From Piscicola geometra (Eukaryota; Annelida; Clitellata; Hirudinida; Piscicolidae): a stretch of 64,000 nt of DNA. Below, in pieces: positions 1-27,447 of this stretch. The notes beneath the pieces are model-generated. The model made no database searches. It was not told where the DNA came from and was given only the letters and a program-made list of their open reading frames with translations. The stretch is taken from the NCBI GenBank assembly GCA_943735955.1, contig OX030966.1, forward strand, positions 6,672,393 to 6,736,392, read 5' to 3'. How positions within the stretch are numbered: the first letter of the stretch is position 1; every line of letters starts with the position of its first letter. Made by a program: the position numbers and the translations under genes.

Positions 1-13435
<13,435 letters not shown>

Positions 13436-14360
13436 TTTTAATGTAATCATTGATCTTTTAAATGTAATGAATGTAGTGTGGTGTGAGAATGATTGTAAGT
13501 GGTGAAGGGAGGGTGGGATGGATGATTATGATGTGAAGGATAAATACCTGCTGGGACGTCAATGTTTTTATCCATTTTATGATATTTACATTCGATTTAA
13601 TTTTCCGATTGCTTTTTCAACGCGGTTGACAAAAGGAATTTGGAATTTACAAGTATTATACATCAATATTTTGGATTTTATGAGAGATCGAACGGTTGGC
13701 TTAATTTTGCGCCATTACGTTAGTAGAGCTGAGCACGAACTCACCACGAAGCTCTACATTTCTAAAACTTTCACTCATCCAGGTTACTGGAACTAATTTC
13801 AATTATTTATAACTTGAAAAAAAATTCTTTCAAAATTCTAAAAGTTTTGATGCTGATTTTTTATAGTGCCATACAGCTCGTTTTGAAGGGCTTGCAGCTC
13901 ACTAGATACAGTAAGAATCCAAAATAATTTTATTAAAACCAATAAATGTATCATTTACTACAAATAGACGCATCGTAGAGCATGCACTCGTAGATGCGTC
14001 TTATACACGGACAACAAACACACCACCAGCAAGGATCTCAGTCAAAGCTCGATGTAGTGATAGATGAGTGGATGAATGGACGAATGTGTGTAGATGAGTG
14101 GATGCATGGGTGTGAATGAGTGGATGTGTGTGAGTGAATGATATATGCATGGGTGGATATATGGATGAATTCCAAGAAAATATATGACAAAGCAGGAAAT
14201 AGATGGATGAGTTGGCAAAAGCGCAAGATTTCAAAAAAGATGTGACAAAAGATGACAAATGGTCGGATAATGGTGGGTGGAAGAAGGGCCCATTAAGTGA
14301 ACTGACGGAAGAAAGAATGAAAGACGTCTGTTGAAAGAGAAAAATGAGTCATCGGAAGAA
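13436..14360. other. Upstream flank of the GON4L-like gene; no gene called
   Basis: About 900 bp containing the presumptive GON4L promoter and 5' UTR. A 92-codon plus-strand ORF at 13518-13796 (MDDYDVKDKYLLGRQCFYPF...) has ordinary composition but no recognisable domain and no splice context. From about 14040 the DNA becomes GATG/GAATG-rich and grades into the large array. Confidence 0.5.
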
Positions 14361-14365
14361 ATGGG

Positions 14366-17300
14366 TGTGAAGATTACTAAAAGATGGATGGATGGAAAGA
14401 GTGAAGAAAACAGATGGATAAAAGATGGATGGATGGAAAGAGTGAAGAAAACAGATGAATAAAAGATGGATGGATGGAAAGAGTGAAGAAAACAGATGAA
14501 TGAAAGATGGATGGATGGAAAGAGTGAAGAAAACAGATGAATAAAAGATGGATGGATGGAAAGAGTGAAGAAAACAGATGAATAAAAGATGGATGGATGG
14601 AAAGAGTGAAGAAAACAGATGAATAAAAGATGGATGGATGGAAAGAGTGAAGAAAACAGATGAATAAAAGATGGATGGATGGAAAGAGTGAAGAAAACAG
14701 ATGAATAAAAGATGGATGGATGGAAAGAGTGAAGAAAACAGATGAATAAAAGATGGATGGATGGAAAGAGTGAAGAAAACAGATGAATAAAAGATGGATG
14801 GATGGAAAGAGTGAAGAAAACAGATGAATGAAAGATGGATGGATGGAAAGAGTGAAGGAAACAGATGAATGAAAGATGGATGGATGGAAAGAGTGAAGAA
14901 AACAGATGAATAAAAGATGGATGGATGGAAAGAGTGAAGAAAACAGATGAATGAAAGATGGATGGATGGAAAGAGTGAAGAAAACAGATGAATAAAAGAT
15001 GGATGGATGGAAAGAGTGAAGGAAACAGATGAATAAAAGATGGATGGATGGAAAGAGTGAAGGAAACAGATGAATGAAAGATGGATGGATGGAAAGAGTG
15101 AAGAAAACAGATGAATAAAAGATGGATGGATGGAAAGAGTGAAGGAAACAGATGAATGAAAGATGGATGGATGGAAAGAGTGAAGAAAACAGATGGATGA
15201 AAGATGGATGGATGGAAAGAGTGAAGAAAACAGATGAATAAAAGATGGATGGATGGAAAGAGTGAAGAAAACAGATGGATGAAAGATGGATGGATGGAAA
15301 GAGTGAAGAAAACAGATGAATAAAAGATGGATGGATGGAAAGAGTGAAGGAAACAGATGAATAAAAGATGGATGGATGGAAAGAGTGAAGGAAACAGATG
15401 AATAAAAGATGGATGGATGGAAAGAGTGAAGAAAACAGATGAATAAAAGATGGATGGATGGAAAGAGTGAAGAAAACAGATGGATGAAAGATGGATGGAT
15501 GGAAAGAGTGAAGAAAACAGATTACTAAAAGATGGATGGATGGAAAGAGTGAAGAAAACAGATGGATGAAAGATGGATGGATGGAAAGAGTGAAGGAAAC
15601 AGATGAATAAAAGATGGATGGATGGAAAGAGTGAAGAAAACAGATGAATAAAAGATGGATGGATGGAAAGAGTGAAGAAAACAGATGAATAAAAGATGGA
15701 TGGATGGAAAGAGTGAAGAAAACAGATGAATAAAAGATGGATGGATGGAAAGAGTGAAGAAAACAGATGAATAAAAGATGGATGGATGGAAAGAGTGAAG
15801 AAAACAGATGAATGAAAGATGGATGGATGGAAAGAGTGAAGAAAACAGATTACTAAAAGATGGATGGATGGAAAGAGTGAAGAAAACAGATGAATGAAAG
15901 ATGGATGGATGGAAAGAGTGAAGAAAACAGATGAATAAAAGATGGATGGATGGAAAGAGTGAAGAAAACAGATGAATAAAAGATGGATGGATGGAAAGAG
16001 TGAAGAAAACAGATGGATGAAAGATGGATGGATGGAAAGAGTGAAGAAAACAGATGAATAAAAGATGGATGGATGGAAAGAGTGAAGAAAACAGATGAAT
16101 AAAAGATGGATGGATGGAAAGAGTGAAGAAAACAGATGAATAAAAGATGGATGGATGGAAAGAGTGAAGAAAACAGATGAATGAAAGATGGATGGATGGA
16201 AAGAGTGAAGAAAACAGATGAATAAAAGATGGATGGATGGAAAGAGTGAAGAAAACAGATGAATGAAAGATGGATGGATGGAAAGAGTGAAGGAAACAGA
16301 TGAATGAAAGATGGATGGATGGAAAGAGTGAAGAAAACAGATGAATGAAAGATGGATGGATGGAAAGAGTGAAGAAAACAGATGAATAAAAGATGGATGG
16401 ATGGAAAGAGTGAAGAAAACAGATGAATGAAAGATGGATGGATGGAAAGAGTGAAGAAAACAGATGGATAAAAGATGGATGGATGGAAAGAGTGAAGAAA
16501 ACAGATGAATAAAAGATGGATGGATGGAAAGAGTGAAGAAAACAGATGGATGAAAGATGGATGGATGGAAAGAGTGAAGGAAACAGATGAATAAAAGATG
16601 GATGGATGGAAAGAGTGAAGGAAACAGATGAATAAAAGATGGATGGATGGAAAGAGTGAAGAAAACAGATGAATAAAAGATGGATGGATGGAAAGAGTGA
16701 AGAAAACAGATGAATGAAAGATGGATGGATGGAAAGAGTGAAGAAAACAGATGAATGAAAGATGGATGGATGGAAAGAGTGAAGAAAACAGATGAATAAA
16801 AGATGGATGGATGGAAAGAGTGAAGGAAACAGATGAATAAAAGATGGATGGATGGAAAGAGTGAAGAAAACAGATGAATAAAAGATGGATGGATGGAAAG
16901 AGTGAAGAAAACAGATGAATAAAAGATGGATGGATGGAAAGAGTGAAGGAAACAGATGAATAAAAGATGGATGGATGGAAAGAGTGAAGAAAACAGATGA
17001 ATGAAAGATGGATGGATGGAAAGAGTGAAGAAAACAGATGAATAAAAGATGGATGGATGGAAAGAGTGAAGGAAACAGATGAATAAAAGATGGATGGATG
17101 GAAAGAGTGAAGAAAACAGATGAATGAAAGATGGATGGATGGAAAGAGTGAAGGAAACAGATGAATAAAAGATGGATGGATGGAAAGAGTGAAGAAAACA
17201 GATGAATAAAAGATGGATGGATGGAAAGAGTGAAGAAAACAGATGAATAAAAGATGGATGGATGGAAAGAGTGAAGAAAACAGATGAATAAAAGATGGAT

Positions 17301-20300
17301 GGATGGAAAGAGTGAAGAAAACAGATGAATAAAAGATGGATGGATGGAAAGAGTGAAGAAAACAGATGAATAAAAGATGGATGGATGGAAAGAGTGAAGA
17401 AAACAGATGAATGAAAGATGGATGGATGGAAAGAGTGAAGAAAACAGATGAATAAAAGATGGATGGATGGAAAGAGTGAAGAAAACAGATGAATAAAAGA
17501 TGGATGGATGGAAAGAGTGAAGAAAACAGATGAATAAAAGATGGATGGATGGAAAGAGTGAAGAAAACAGATGGATGAAAGATGGATGGATGGAAAGAGT
17601 GAAGAAAACAGATGAATAAAAGATGGATGGATGGAAAGAGTGAAGAAAACAGATGAATGAAAGATGGATGGATGGAAAGAGTGAAGAAAACAGATGGATG
17701 AAAGATGGATGGATGGAAAGAGTGAAGAAAACAGATGAATAAAAGATGGATGGATGGAAATAGTGAAGAAAACAGATGAATAAAAGATGGATGGATGGAA
17801 AGAGTGAAGAAAACAGATGAATAAAAGATGGATGGATGGAAAGAGTGAAGAAAACAGATGAATGAAAGATGGATGGATGGAAAGAGTGAAGAAAACAGAT
17901 GAATAAAAGATGGATGGATGGAAAGAGTGAAGAAAACAGATGAATAAAAGATGGATGGATGGAAAGAGTGAAGAAAACAGATGAATGAAAGATGGATGGA
18001 TGGAAAGAGTGAAGAAAACAGATGAATGAAAGATGGATGGATGGAAAGAGTGAAGAAAACAGATGAATAAAAGATGGATGGATGGAAAGAGTGAAGAAAA
18101 CAGATGAATGAAAGATGGATGGATGGAAAGAGTGAAGAAAACAGATGGATGAAAGATGGATGGATGGAAAGAGTGAAGGAAACAGATGAATAAAAGATGG
18201 ATGGATGGAAAGAGTGAAGAAAACAGATGAATGAAAGATGGATGGATGGAAAGAGTGAAGAAAACAGATGAATAAAAGATGGATGGATGGAAAGAGTGAA
18301 GAAAACAGATGAATAAAAGATGGATGGATGGAAAGAGTGAAGGAAACAGATGAATAAAAGATGGATGGATGGAAAGAGTGAAGAAAACAGATGAATAAAA
18401 GATGGATGGATGGAAAGAGTGAAGGAAACAGATGGATGAAAGATGGATGGATGGAAAGAGTGAAGAAAACAGATGAATAAAAGATGGATGGATGGAAAGA
18501 GTGAAGAAAACAGATGAATAAAAGATGGATGGATGGAAAGAGTGAAGAAAACAGATGAATAAAAGATGGATGGATGGAAAGAGTGAAGAAAACAGATGAA
18601 TAAAAGATGGATGGATGGAAAGAGTGAAGAAAACAGATGAATAAAAGATGGATGGATGGAAAGAGTGAAGGAAACAGATGGATGAAAGATGGATGGATGG
18701 AAAGAGTGAAGGAAACAGATGAATAAAAGATGGATGGATGGAAAGAGTGAAGAAAACAGATGAATAAAAGATGGATGGATGGAAAGAGTGAAGAAAACAG
18801 ATGAATGAAAGATGGATGGATGGAAAGAGTGAAGAAAACAGATGAATAAAAGATGGATGGATGGAAAGAGTGAAGAAAACAGATGGATGAAAGATGGATG
18901 GATGGAAAGAGTGAAGGAAACAGATGAATGAAAGATGGATGGATGGAAAGAGTGAAGAAAACAGATTACTAAAAGATGGATGGATGGAAAGAGTGAAGAA
19001 AACAGATGAATAAAAGATGGATGGATGGAAAGAGTGAAGAAAACAGATGGATGAAAGATGGATGGATGGAAAGAGTGAAGAAAACAGATGAATAAAAGAT
19101 GGATGGATGGAAAGAGTGAAGAAAACAGATGGATGAAAGATGGATGGATGGAAAGAGTGAAGAAAACAGATGAATAAAAGATGGATGGATGGAAAGAGTG
19201 AAGAAAACAGATGAATGAAAGATGGATGGATGGAAAGAGTGAAGAAAACAGATGGATGAAAGATGGATGGATGGAAAGAGTGAAGAAAACAGATGAATAA
19301 AAGATGGATGGATGGAAAGAGTGAAGAAAACAGATGAATAAAAGATGGATGGATGGAAAGAGTGAAGAAAACAGATGAATAAAAGATGGATGGATGGAAA
19401 GAGTGAAGAAAACAGATGAATAAAAGATGGATGGATGGAAAGAGTGAAGAAAACAGATGAATAAAAGATGGATGGATGGAAAGAGTGAAGAAAACAGATG
19501 AATGAAAGATGGATGGATGGAAAGAGTGAAGAAAACAGATGAATAAAAGATGGATGGATGGAAAGAGTGAAGAAAACAGATGAATAAAAGATGGATGGAT
19601 GGAAAGAGTGAAGGAAACAGATGAATAAAAGATGGATGGATGGAAAGAGTGAAGGAAACAGATGAATGAAAGATGGATGGATGGAAAGAGTGAAGAAAAC
19701 AGATGAATAAAAGATGGATGGATGGAAAGAGTGAAGAAAACAGATGAATAAAAGATGGATGGATGGAAAGAGTGAAGAAAACAGATGAATAAAAGATGGA
19801 TGGATGGAAAGAGTGAAGAAAACAGATGAATGAAAGATGGATGGATGGAAAGAGTGAAGAAAACAGATGAATAAAAGATGGATGGATGGAAAGAGTGAAG
19901 GAAACAGATGAATGAAAGATGGATGGATGGAAAGAGTGAAGAAAACAGATGAATGAAAGATGGATGGATGGAAAGAGTGAAGAAAACAGATGAATAAAAG
20001 ATGGATGGATGGAAAGAGTGAAGAAAACAGATGAATAAAAGATGGATGGATGGAAAGAGTGAAGAAAACAGATGGATGAAAGATGGATGGATGGAAAGAG
20101 TGAAGAAAACAGATGGATAAAAGATGGATGGATGGAAAGAGTGAAGGAAACAGATGAATAAAAGATGGATGGATGGAAAGAGTGAAGAAAACAGATGAAT
20201 AAAAGATGGATGGATGGAAAGAGTGAAGGAAACAGATGAATAAAAGATGGATGGATGGAAAGAGTGAAGAAAACAGATGAATAAAAGATGGATGGATGGA

Positions 20301-23300
20301 AAGAGTGAAGAAAACAGATGAATAAAAGATGGATGGATGGAAAGAGTGAAGAAAACAGATGAATGAAAGATGGATGGATGGAAAGAGTGAAGAAAACAGA
20401 TGAATAAAAGATGGATGGATGGAAAGAGTGAAGGAAACAGATGAATAAAAGATGGATGGATGGAAAGAGTGAAGGAAACAGATGAATAAAAGATGGATGG
20501 ATGGAAAGAGTGAAGAAAACAGATGAATAAAAGATGGATGGATGGAAAGAGTGAAGAAAACAGATGGATGAAAGATGGATGGATGGAAAGAGTGAAGGAA
20601 ACAGATGAATAAAAGATGGATGGATGGAAAGAGTGAAGGAAACAGATGAATGAAAGATGGATGGATGGAAAGAGTGAAGAAAACAGATGAATGAAAGATG
20701 GATGGATGGAAAGAGTGAAGAAAACAGATGAATAAAAGATGGATGGATGGAAAGAGTGAAGAAAACAGATGAATGAAAGATGGATGGATGGAAAGAGTGA
20801 AGAAAACAGATGAATAAAAGATGGATGGATGGAAAGAGTGAAGAAAACAGATGAATAAAAGATGGATGGATGGAAAGAGTGAAGAAAACAGATGAATAAA
20901 AGATGGATGGATGGAAAGAGTGAAGAAAACAGATGGATGAAAGATGGATGGATGGAAAGAGTGAAGGAAACAGATGAATAAAAGATGGATGGATGGAAAG
21001 AGTGAAGAAAACAGATGAATAAAAGATGGATGGATGGAAAGAGTGAAGAAAACAGATGAATAAAAGATGGATGGATGGAAAGAGTGAAGAAAACAGATGA
21101 ATGAAAGATGGATGGATGGAAAGAGTGAAGAAAACAGATGAATAAAAGATGGATGGATGGAAAGAGTGAAGAAAACAGATGAATGAAAGATGGATGGATG
21201 GAAAGAGTGAAGAAAACAGATGAATAAAAGATGGATGGATGGAAAGAGTGAAGAAAACAGATGGATGAAAGATGGATGGATGGAAAGAGTGAAGAAAACA
21301 GATGAATAAAAGATGGATGGATGGAAAGAGTGAAGAAAACAGATGGATAAAAGATGGATGGATGGAAAGAGTGAAGAAAACAGATGAATAAAAGATGGAT
21401 GGATGGAAAGAGTGAAGAAAACAGATGAATAAAAGATGGATGGATGGAAAGAGTGAAGGAAACAGATGAATAAAAGATGGATGGATGGAAAGAGTGAAGG
21501 AAACAGATGAATAAAAGATGGATGGATGGAAAGAGTGAAGAAAACAGATGAATAAAAGATGGATGGATGGAAAGAGTGAAGAAAACAGATGGATGAAAGA
21601 TGGATGGATGGAAAGAGTGAAGGAAACAGATGAATGAAAGATGGATGGATGGAAAGAGTGAAGAAAACAGATGAATAAAAGATGGATGGATGGAAAGAGT
21701 GAAGGAAACAGATGAATAAAAGATGGATGGATGGAAAGAGTGAAGAAAACAGATGAATAAAAGATGGATGGATGGAAAGAGTGAAGAAAACAGATGGATG
21801 AAAGATGGATGGATGGAAAGAGTGAAGAAAACAGATGAATGAAAGATGGATGGATGGAAAGAGTGAAGGAAACAGATGAATAAAAGATGGATGGATGGAA
21901 AGAGTGAAGAAAACAGATGAATAAAAGATGGATGGATGGAAAGAGTGAAGAAAACAGATGGATGAAAGATGGATGGATGGAAAGAGTGAAGAAAACAGAT
22001 GGATGAAAGATGGATGGATGGAAAGAGTGAAGAAAACAGATGAATGAAAGATGGATGGATGGAAAGAGTGAAGAAAACAGATGAATGAAAGATGGATGGA
22101 TGGAAAGAGTGAAGAAAACAGATGAATGAAAGATGGATGGATGGAAAGAGTGAAGAAAACAGATGAATGAAAGATGGATGGATGGAAAGAGTGAAGAAAA
22201 CAGATGAATAAAAGATGGATGGATGGAAAGAGTGAAGAAAACAGATGAATAAAAGATGGATGGATGGAAAGAGTGAAGAAAACAGATGAATAAAAGATGG
22301 ATGGATGGAAAGAGTGAAGAAAACAGATGAATAAAAGATGGATGGATGGAAAGAGTGAAGAAAACAGATGGATGAAAGATGGATGGATGGAAAGAGTGAA
22401 GAAAACAGATGAATAAAAGATGGATGGATGGAAAGAGTGAAGAAAACAGATGGATGAAAGATGGATGGATGGAAAGAGTGAAGGAAACAGATGAATAAAA
22501 GATGGATGGATGGAAAGAGTGAAGAAAACAGATGAATAAAAGATGGATGGATGGAAAGAGTGAAGAAAACAGATGAATGAAAGATGGATGGATGGAAAGA
22601 GTGAAGAAAACAGATTACTAAAAGATGGATGGATGGAAAGAGTGAAGAAAACAGATGAATAAAAGATGGATGGATGGAAAGAGTGAAGAAAACAGATGGA
22701 TGAAAGATGGATGGATGGAAAGAGTGAAGAAAACAGATGAATGAAAGATGGATGGATGGAAAGAGTGAAGAAAACAGATGAATAAAAGATGGATGGATGG
22801 AAAGAGTGAAGAAAACAGATGAATAAAAGATGGATGGATGGAAAGAGTGAAGAAAACAGATGAATGAAAGATGGATGGATGGAAAGAGTGAAGAAAACAG
22901 ATGAATAAAAGATGGATGGATGGAAAGAGTGAAGAAAACAGATGAATAAAAGATGGATGGATGGAAAGAGTGAAGAAAACAGATGAATAAAAGATGGATG
23001 GATGGAAAGAGTGAAGAAAACAGATGAATAAAAGATGGATGGATGGAAAGAGTGAAGAAAACAGATGAATAAAAGATGGATGGATGGAAAGAGTGAAGAA
23101 AACAGATGAATGAAAGATGGATGGATGGAAAGAGTGAAGGAAACAGATGAATGAAAGATGGATGGATGGAAAGAGTGAAGAAAACAGATGGATGAAAGAT
23201 GGATGGATGGAAAGAGTGAAGAAAACAGATGAATGAAAGATGGATGGATGGAAAGAGTGAAGAAAACAGATGAATAAAAGATGGATGGATGGAAAGAGTG

Positions 23301-26287
23301 AAGAAAACAGATGAATAAAAGATGGATGGATGGAAAGAGTGAAGAAAACAGATGGATGAAAGATGGATGGATGGAAAGAGTGAAGAAAACAGATGAATAA
23401 AAGATGGATGGATGGAAAGAGTGAAGAAAACAGATGGATAAAAGATGGATGGATGGAAAGAGTGAAGGAAACAGATGAATAAAAGATGGATGGATGGAAA
23501 GAGTGAAGAAAACAGATGAATAAAAGATGGATGGATGGAAAGAGTGAAGAAAACAGATGGATGAAAGATGGATGGATGGAAAGAGTGAAGAAAACAGATG
23601 AATGAAAGATGGATGGATGGAAAGAGTGAAGAAAACAGATGAATAAAAGATGGATGGATGGAAAGAGTGAAGAAAACAGATGGATGAAAGATGGATGGAT
23701 GGAAAGAGTGAAGAAAACAGATGAATAAAAGATGGATGGATGGAAAGAGTGAAGAAAACAGATGAATAAAAGATGGATGGATGGAAAGAGTGAAGAAAAC
23801 AGATGAATAAAAGATGGATGGATGGAAAGAGTGAAGAAAACAGATGAATAAAAGATGGATGGATGGAAAGAGTGAAGAAAACAGATGAATGAAAGATGGA
23901 TGGATGGAAAGAGTGAAGAAAACAGATGAATAAAAGATGGATGGATGGAAAGAGTGAAGAAAACAGATGAATGAAAGATGGATGGATGGAAAGAGTGAAG
24001 AAAACAGATGAATAAAAGATGGATGGATGGAAAGAGTGAAGAAAACAGATGGATGAAAGATGGATGGATGGAAAGAGTGAAGAAAACAGATGAATGAAAG
24101 ATGGATGGATGGAAAGAGTGAAGAAAACAGATGAATAAAAGATGGATGGATGGAAAGAGTGAAGGAAACAGATGAATAAAAGATGGATGGATGGAAAGAG
24201 TGAAGAAAACAGATGAATAAAAGATGGATGGATGGAAAGAGTGAAGAAAACAGATGAATAAAAGATGGATGGATGGAAAGAGTGAAGAAAACAGATGAAT
24301 AAAAGATGGATGGATGGAAAGAGTGAAGAAAACAGATGAATAAAAGATGGATGGATGGAAAGAGTGAAGAAAACAGATGAATAAAAGATGGATGGATGGA
24401 AAGAGTGAAGAAAACAGATGAATGAAAGATGGATGGATGGAAAGAGTGAAGAAAACAGATGAATAAAAGATGGATGGATGGAAAGAGTGAAGAAAACAGA
24501 TGAATAAAAGATGGATGGATGGAAAGAGTGAAGAAAACAGATGAATAAAAGATGGATGGATGGAAAGAGTGAAGGAAACAGATGAATAAAAGATGGATGG
24601 ATGGAAAGAGTGAAGAAAACAGATGAATAAAAGATGGATGGATGGAAAGAGTGAAGAAAACAGATGAATAAAAGATGGATGGATGGAAAGAGTGAAGAAA
24701 ACAGATGAATGAAAGATGGATGGATGGAAAGAGTGAAGAAAACAGATGAATGAAAGATGGATGGATGGAAAGAGTGAAGAAAACAGATGAATGAAAGATG
24801 GATGGATGGAAAGAGTGAAGAAAACAGATGAATGAAAGATGGATGGATGGAAAGAGTGAAGAAAACAGATGAATGAAAGATGGATGGATGGAAAGAGTGA
24901 AGAAAACAGATGAATAAAAGATGGATGGATGGAAAGAGTGAAGAAAACAGATGAATAAAAGATGGATGGATGGAAAGAGTGAAGAAAACAGATGAATAAA
25001 AGATGGATGGATGGAAAGAGTGAAGAAAACAGATGGATGAAAGATGGATGGATGGAAAGAGTGAAGAAAACAGATGAATAAAAGATGGATGGATGGAAAG
25101 AGTGAAGGAAACAGATGAATGAAAGATGGATGGATGGAAAGAGTGAAGAAAACAGATGGATGAAAGATGGATGGATGGAAAGAGTGAAGAAAACAGATGA
25201 ATAAAAGATGGATGGATGGAAAGAGTGAAGAAAACAGATGAATAAAAGATGGATGGATGGAAAGAGTGAAGAAAACAGATGAATGAAAGATGGATGGATG
25301 GAAAGAGTGAAGAAAACAGATGAATGAAAGATGGATGGATGGAAAGAGTGAAGAAAACAGATGAATAAAAGATGGATGGATGGAAAGAGTGAAGAAAACA
25401 GATGAATAAAAGATGGATGGATGGAAAGAGTGAAGAAAACAGATGAATAAAAGATGGATGGATGGAAAGAGTGAAGAAAACAGATGAATAAAAGATGGAT
25501 GGATGGAAAGAGTGAAGAAAACAGATGAATAAAAGATGGATGGATGGAAAGAGTGAAGGAAACAGATGAATGAAAGATGGATGGATGGAAAGAGTGAAGA
25601 AAACAGATGAATAAAAGATGGATGGATGGAAAGAGTGAAGAAAACAGATGAATAAAAGATGGATGGATGGAAAGAGTGAAGAAAACAGATGAATAAAAGA
25701 TGGATGGATGGAAAGAGTGAAGAAAACAGATGAATAAAAGATGGATGGATGGAAAGAGTGAAGAAAACAGATGAATAAAAGATGGATGGATGGAAAGAGT
25801 GAAGAAAACAGATGGATAAAAGATGGATGGATGGAAAGAGTGAAGAAAACAGATGAATAAAAGATGGATGGATGGAAAGAGTGAAGAAAACAGATGAATA
25901 AAAGATGGATGGATGGAAAGAGTGAAGAAAACAGATGAATAAAAGATGGATGGATGGAAAGAGTGAAGAAAACAGATGAATAAAAGATGGATGGATGGAA
26001 AGAGTGAAGAAAACAGATGGATGAAAGATGGATGGATGGAAAGAGTGAAGAAAACAGATGAATAAAAGATGGATGGATGGAAAGAGTGAAGAAAACAGAT
26101 GGATAAAAGATGGATGGATGGAAAGAGTGAAGAAAACAGATGAATAAAAGATGGATGGATGGAAAGAGTGAAGAAAACAGATGAATAAAAGATGGATGGA
26201 TGGAAAGAGTGAAGAAAACAGATGAATGAAAGATGGATGGATGGAAAGAGTGAAGAAAACAGATGAATGAAAGATGGATGGATGGAA
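14366..26287. repeat. 11.9-kb minisatellite: about 290 copies of a 41-bp unit
   Basis: The unit on the plus strand is AGATGGATGGATGG, then AAAGAGTGAAGAAAAC, then AGATGAATAAA. Copies differ at a few fixed places: GAAG-A-AAAC or GAAG-G-AAAC; GATGAAT, GATGGAT or the rarer GATTACT; ATAAAAG or ATGAAAG. Apart from a unique G-to-T at 17761 there is little else. There is about one C per unit on this strand, a marked purine bias. Because 41 is not a multiple of three and the minus strand has no stop in any phase, the minus strand is open in several frames, producing a 4032-codon ORF (26329-14231) and a 1230-codon one. Neither is a gene. The array lies between the GON4L start and the KPNB1 end. Confidence 0.98.
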
Positions 26288-27447
26288 AAATGACGTGAAG
26301 GTGGGCTCAAAAGTTATGAAAATGTTCAAGTGGAAAGTTTAATTATGAAAAAAGAAACACAAAATAATAATAATAAGTCTGAAAATAGAAAAAGTAATAC
26401 CTTAACTAGTGCTAGAGACACTGGTAAAGAGGTGGAGGAGGACTGGATGGATGGAAGAGTGGATGAATAATGGATGGAAGGGAGTGGATGGGTAATGGCA
26501 CTTGATGGAACGATGGTGAAAGAATGAAATCTAGCGGATGAATGAAAGGATGACACTGGCACTCATCATCATCATCATCAACATTATCAGTCGTCACTTA
26601 TACAAACTCACTCGTAATTATCATTATCATATACAAGTCACTCACATTTAGTCATCATCATCATCTCAACCACAGATATCATCATCCTCATCAAAACCCA
26701 AAATGCACATACTAACAGTAACCATCATCATCATCTTCATGATCATCATCATCAACCACTCACTCACCCGACCAACTGCCTTGCTAACAATCCACTAAAG
26801 CCCCGGTAAGAAACTTTTTCAACAAACGCTACTTTAGGCGTAAAGAGACTAAGAATGCAACCGTAAAACATAATTTAATCATACATTTAATTCTAATTAG
26901 CATTTATTCAAGAAAATAATTTCAAATCAGTCGGGGAAAAGTAAAAGAATAATAAAGAAAAGTAATAATATGCATAATTAAAAAAACGCACGGATGACAT
27001 GATGGAAAGAGTGAGAAAAAAGAATAATTAAGGAAAAAAAAGAAAAAAAACTAAATAAAATGTTAAAAAAGGTTAAATTAAAAATGAAAGAAAAGAAGCA
27101 GAGATGGTGATGGGTTGATGGTGTCGAAGAATCTGATAACAGGGTGGTGTTGGTATAAACTTTTAATTAATTTTTTTATAACCAAAAAAATATTAAATTA
27201 TGAATATCAATTATTTAAAATGGAAAATATAAAAAAAAAACAAGAGCACCAATCATCGCACCAACACTAACCCAGCCACAAACTTCAAACCACGCCCCAA
27301 CAAATACCCATATACCCCCTCCAAAAATTAAATAATTAAAACTCTCCAAAGCCCCATTCACCCACCCACCGACCCACACACCCACCCACCCACCGACCCA
27401 CTTACCCACCCACTAACCCACCCATCCACCCACACACCGACTGACCC
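26288..27447. other. Intergenic AT-rich region downstream of KPNB1
   Basis: It contains (CAT)n patches near 26564-26760, A/T-rich DNA at 26860-27240, and a CCCACCCACC-rich stretch at 27350-27440 that ends right at the KPNB1 stop. No open frame with gene-like composition was seen, and no clear AATAAA was found on the KPNB1 sense strand. Confidence 0.6.

Noticed and set aside
13518..13796. 92-codon plus-strand ORF upstream of the GON4L-like gene
   Set aside because: Normal composition but no recognisable domain, start context or splice signal; not strong enough to call a gene.
14231..26329. 4032-codon minus-strand ORF (Phe/Ser/His/Pro/Ile-rich) and a nested 1230-codon ORF
   Set aside because: Both are translations of the 41-bp tandem array. 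The unit is not a multiple of three, lacks minus-strand stops in every phase, and gives a 41-residue period; no start context, introns or non-repeat domain.
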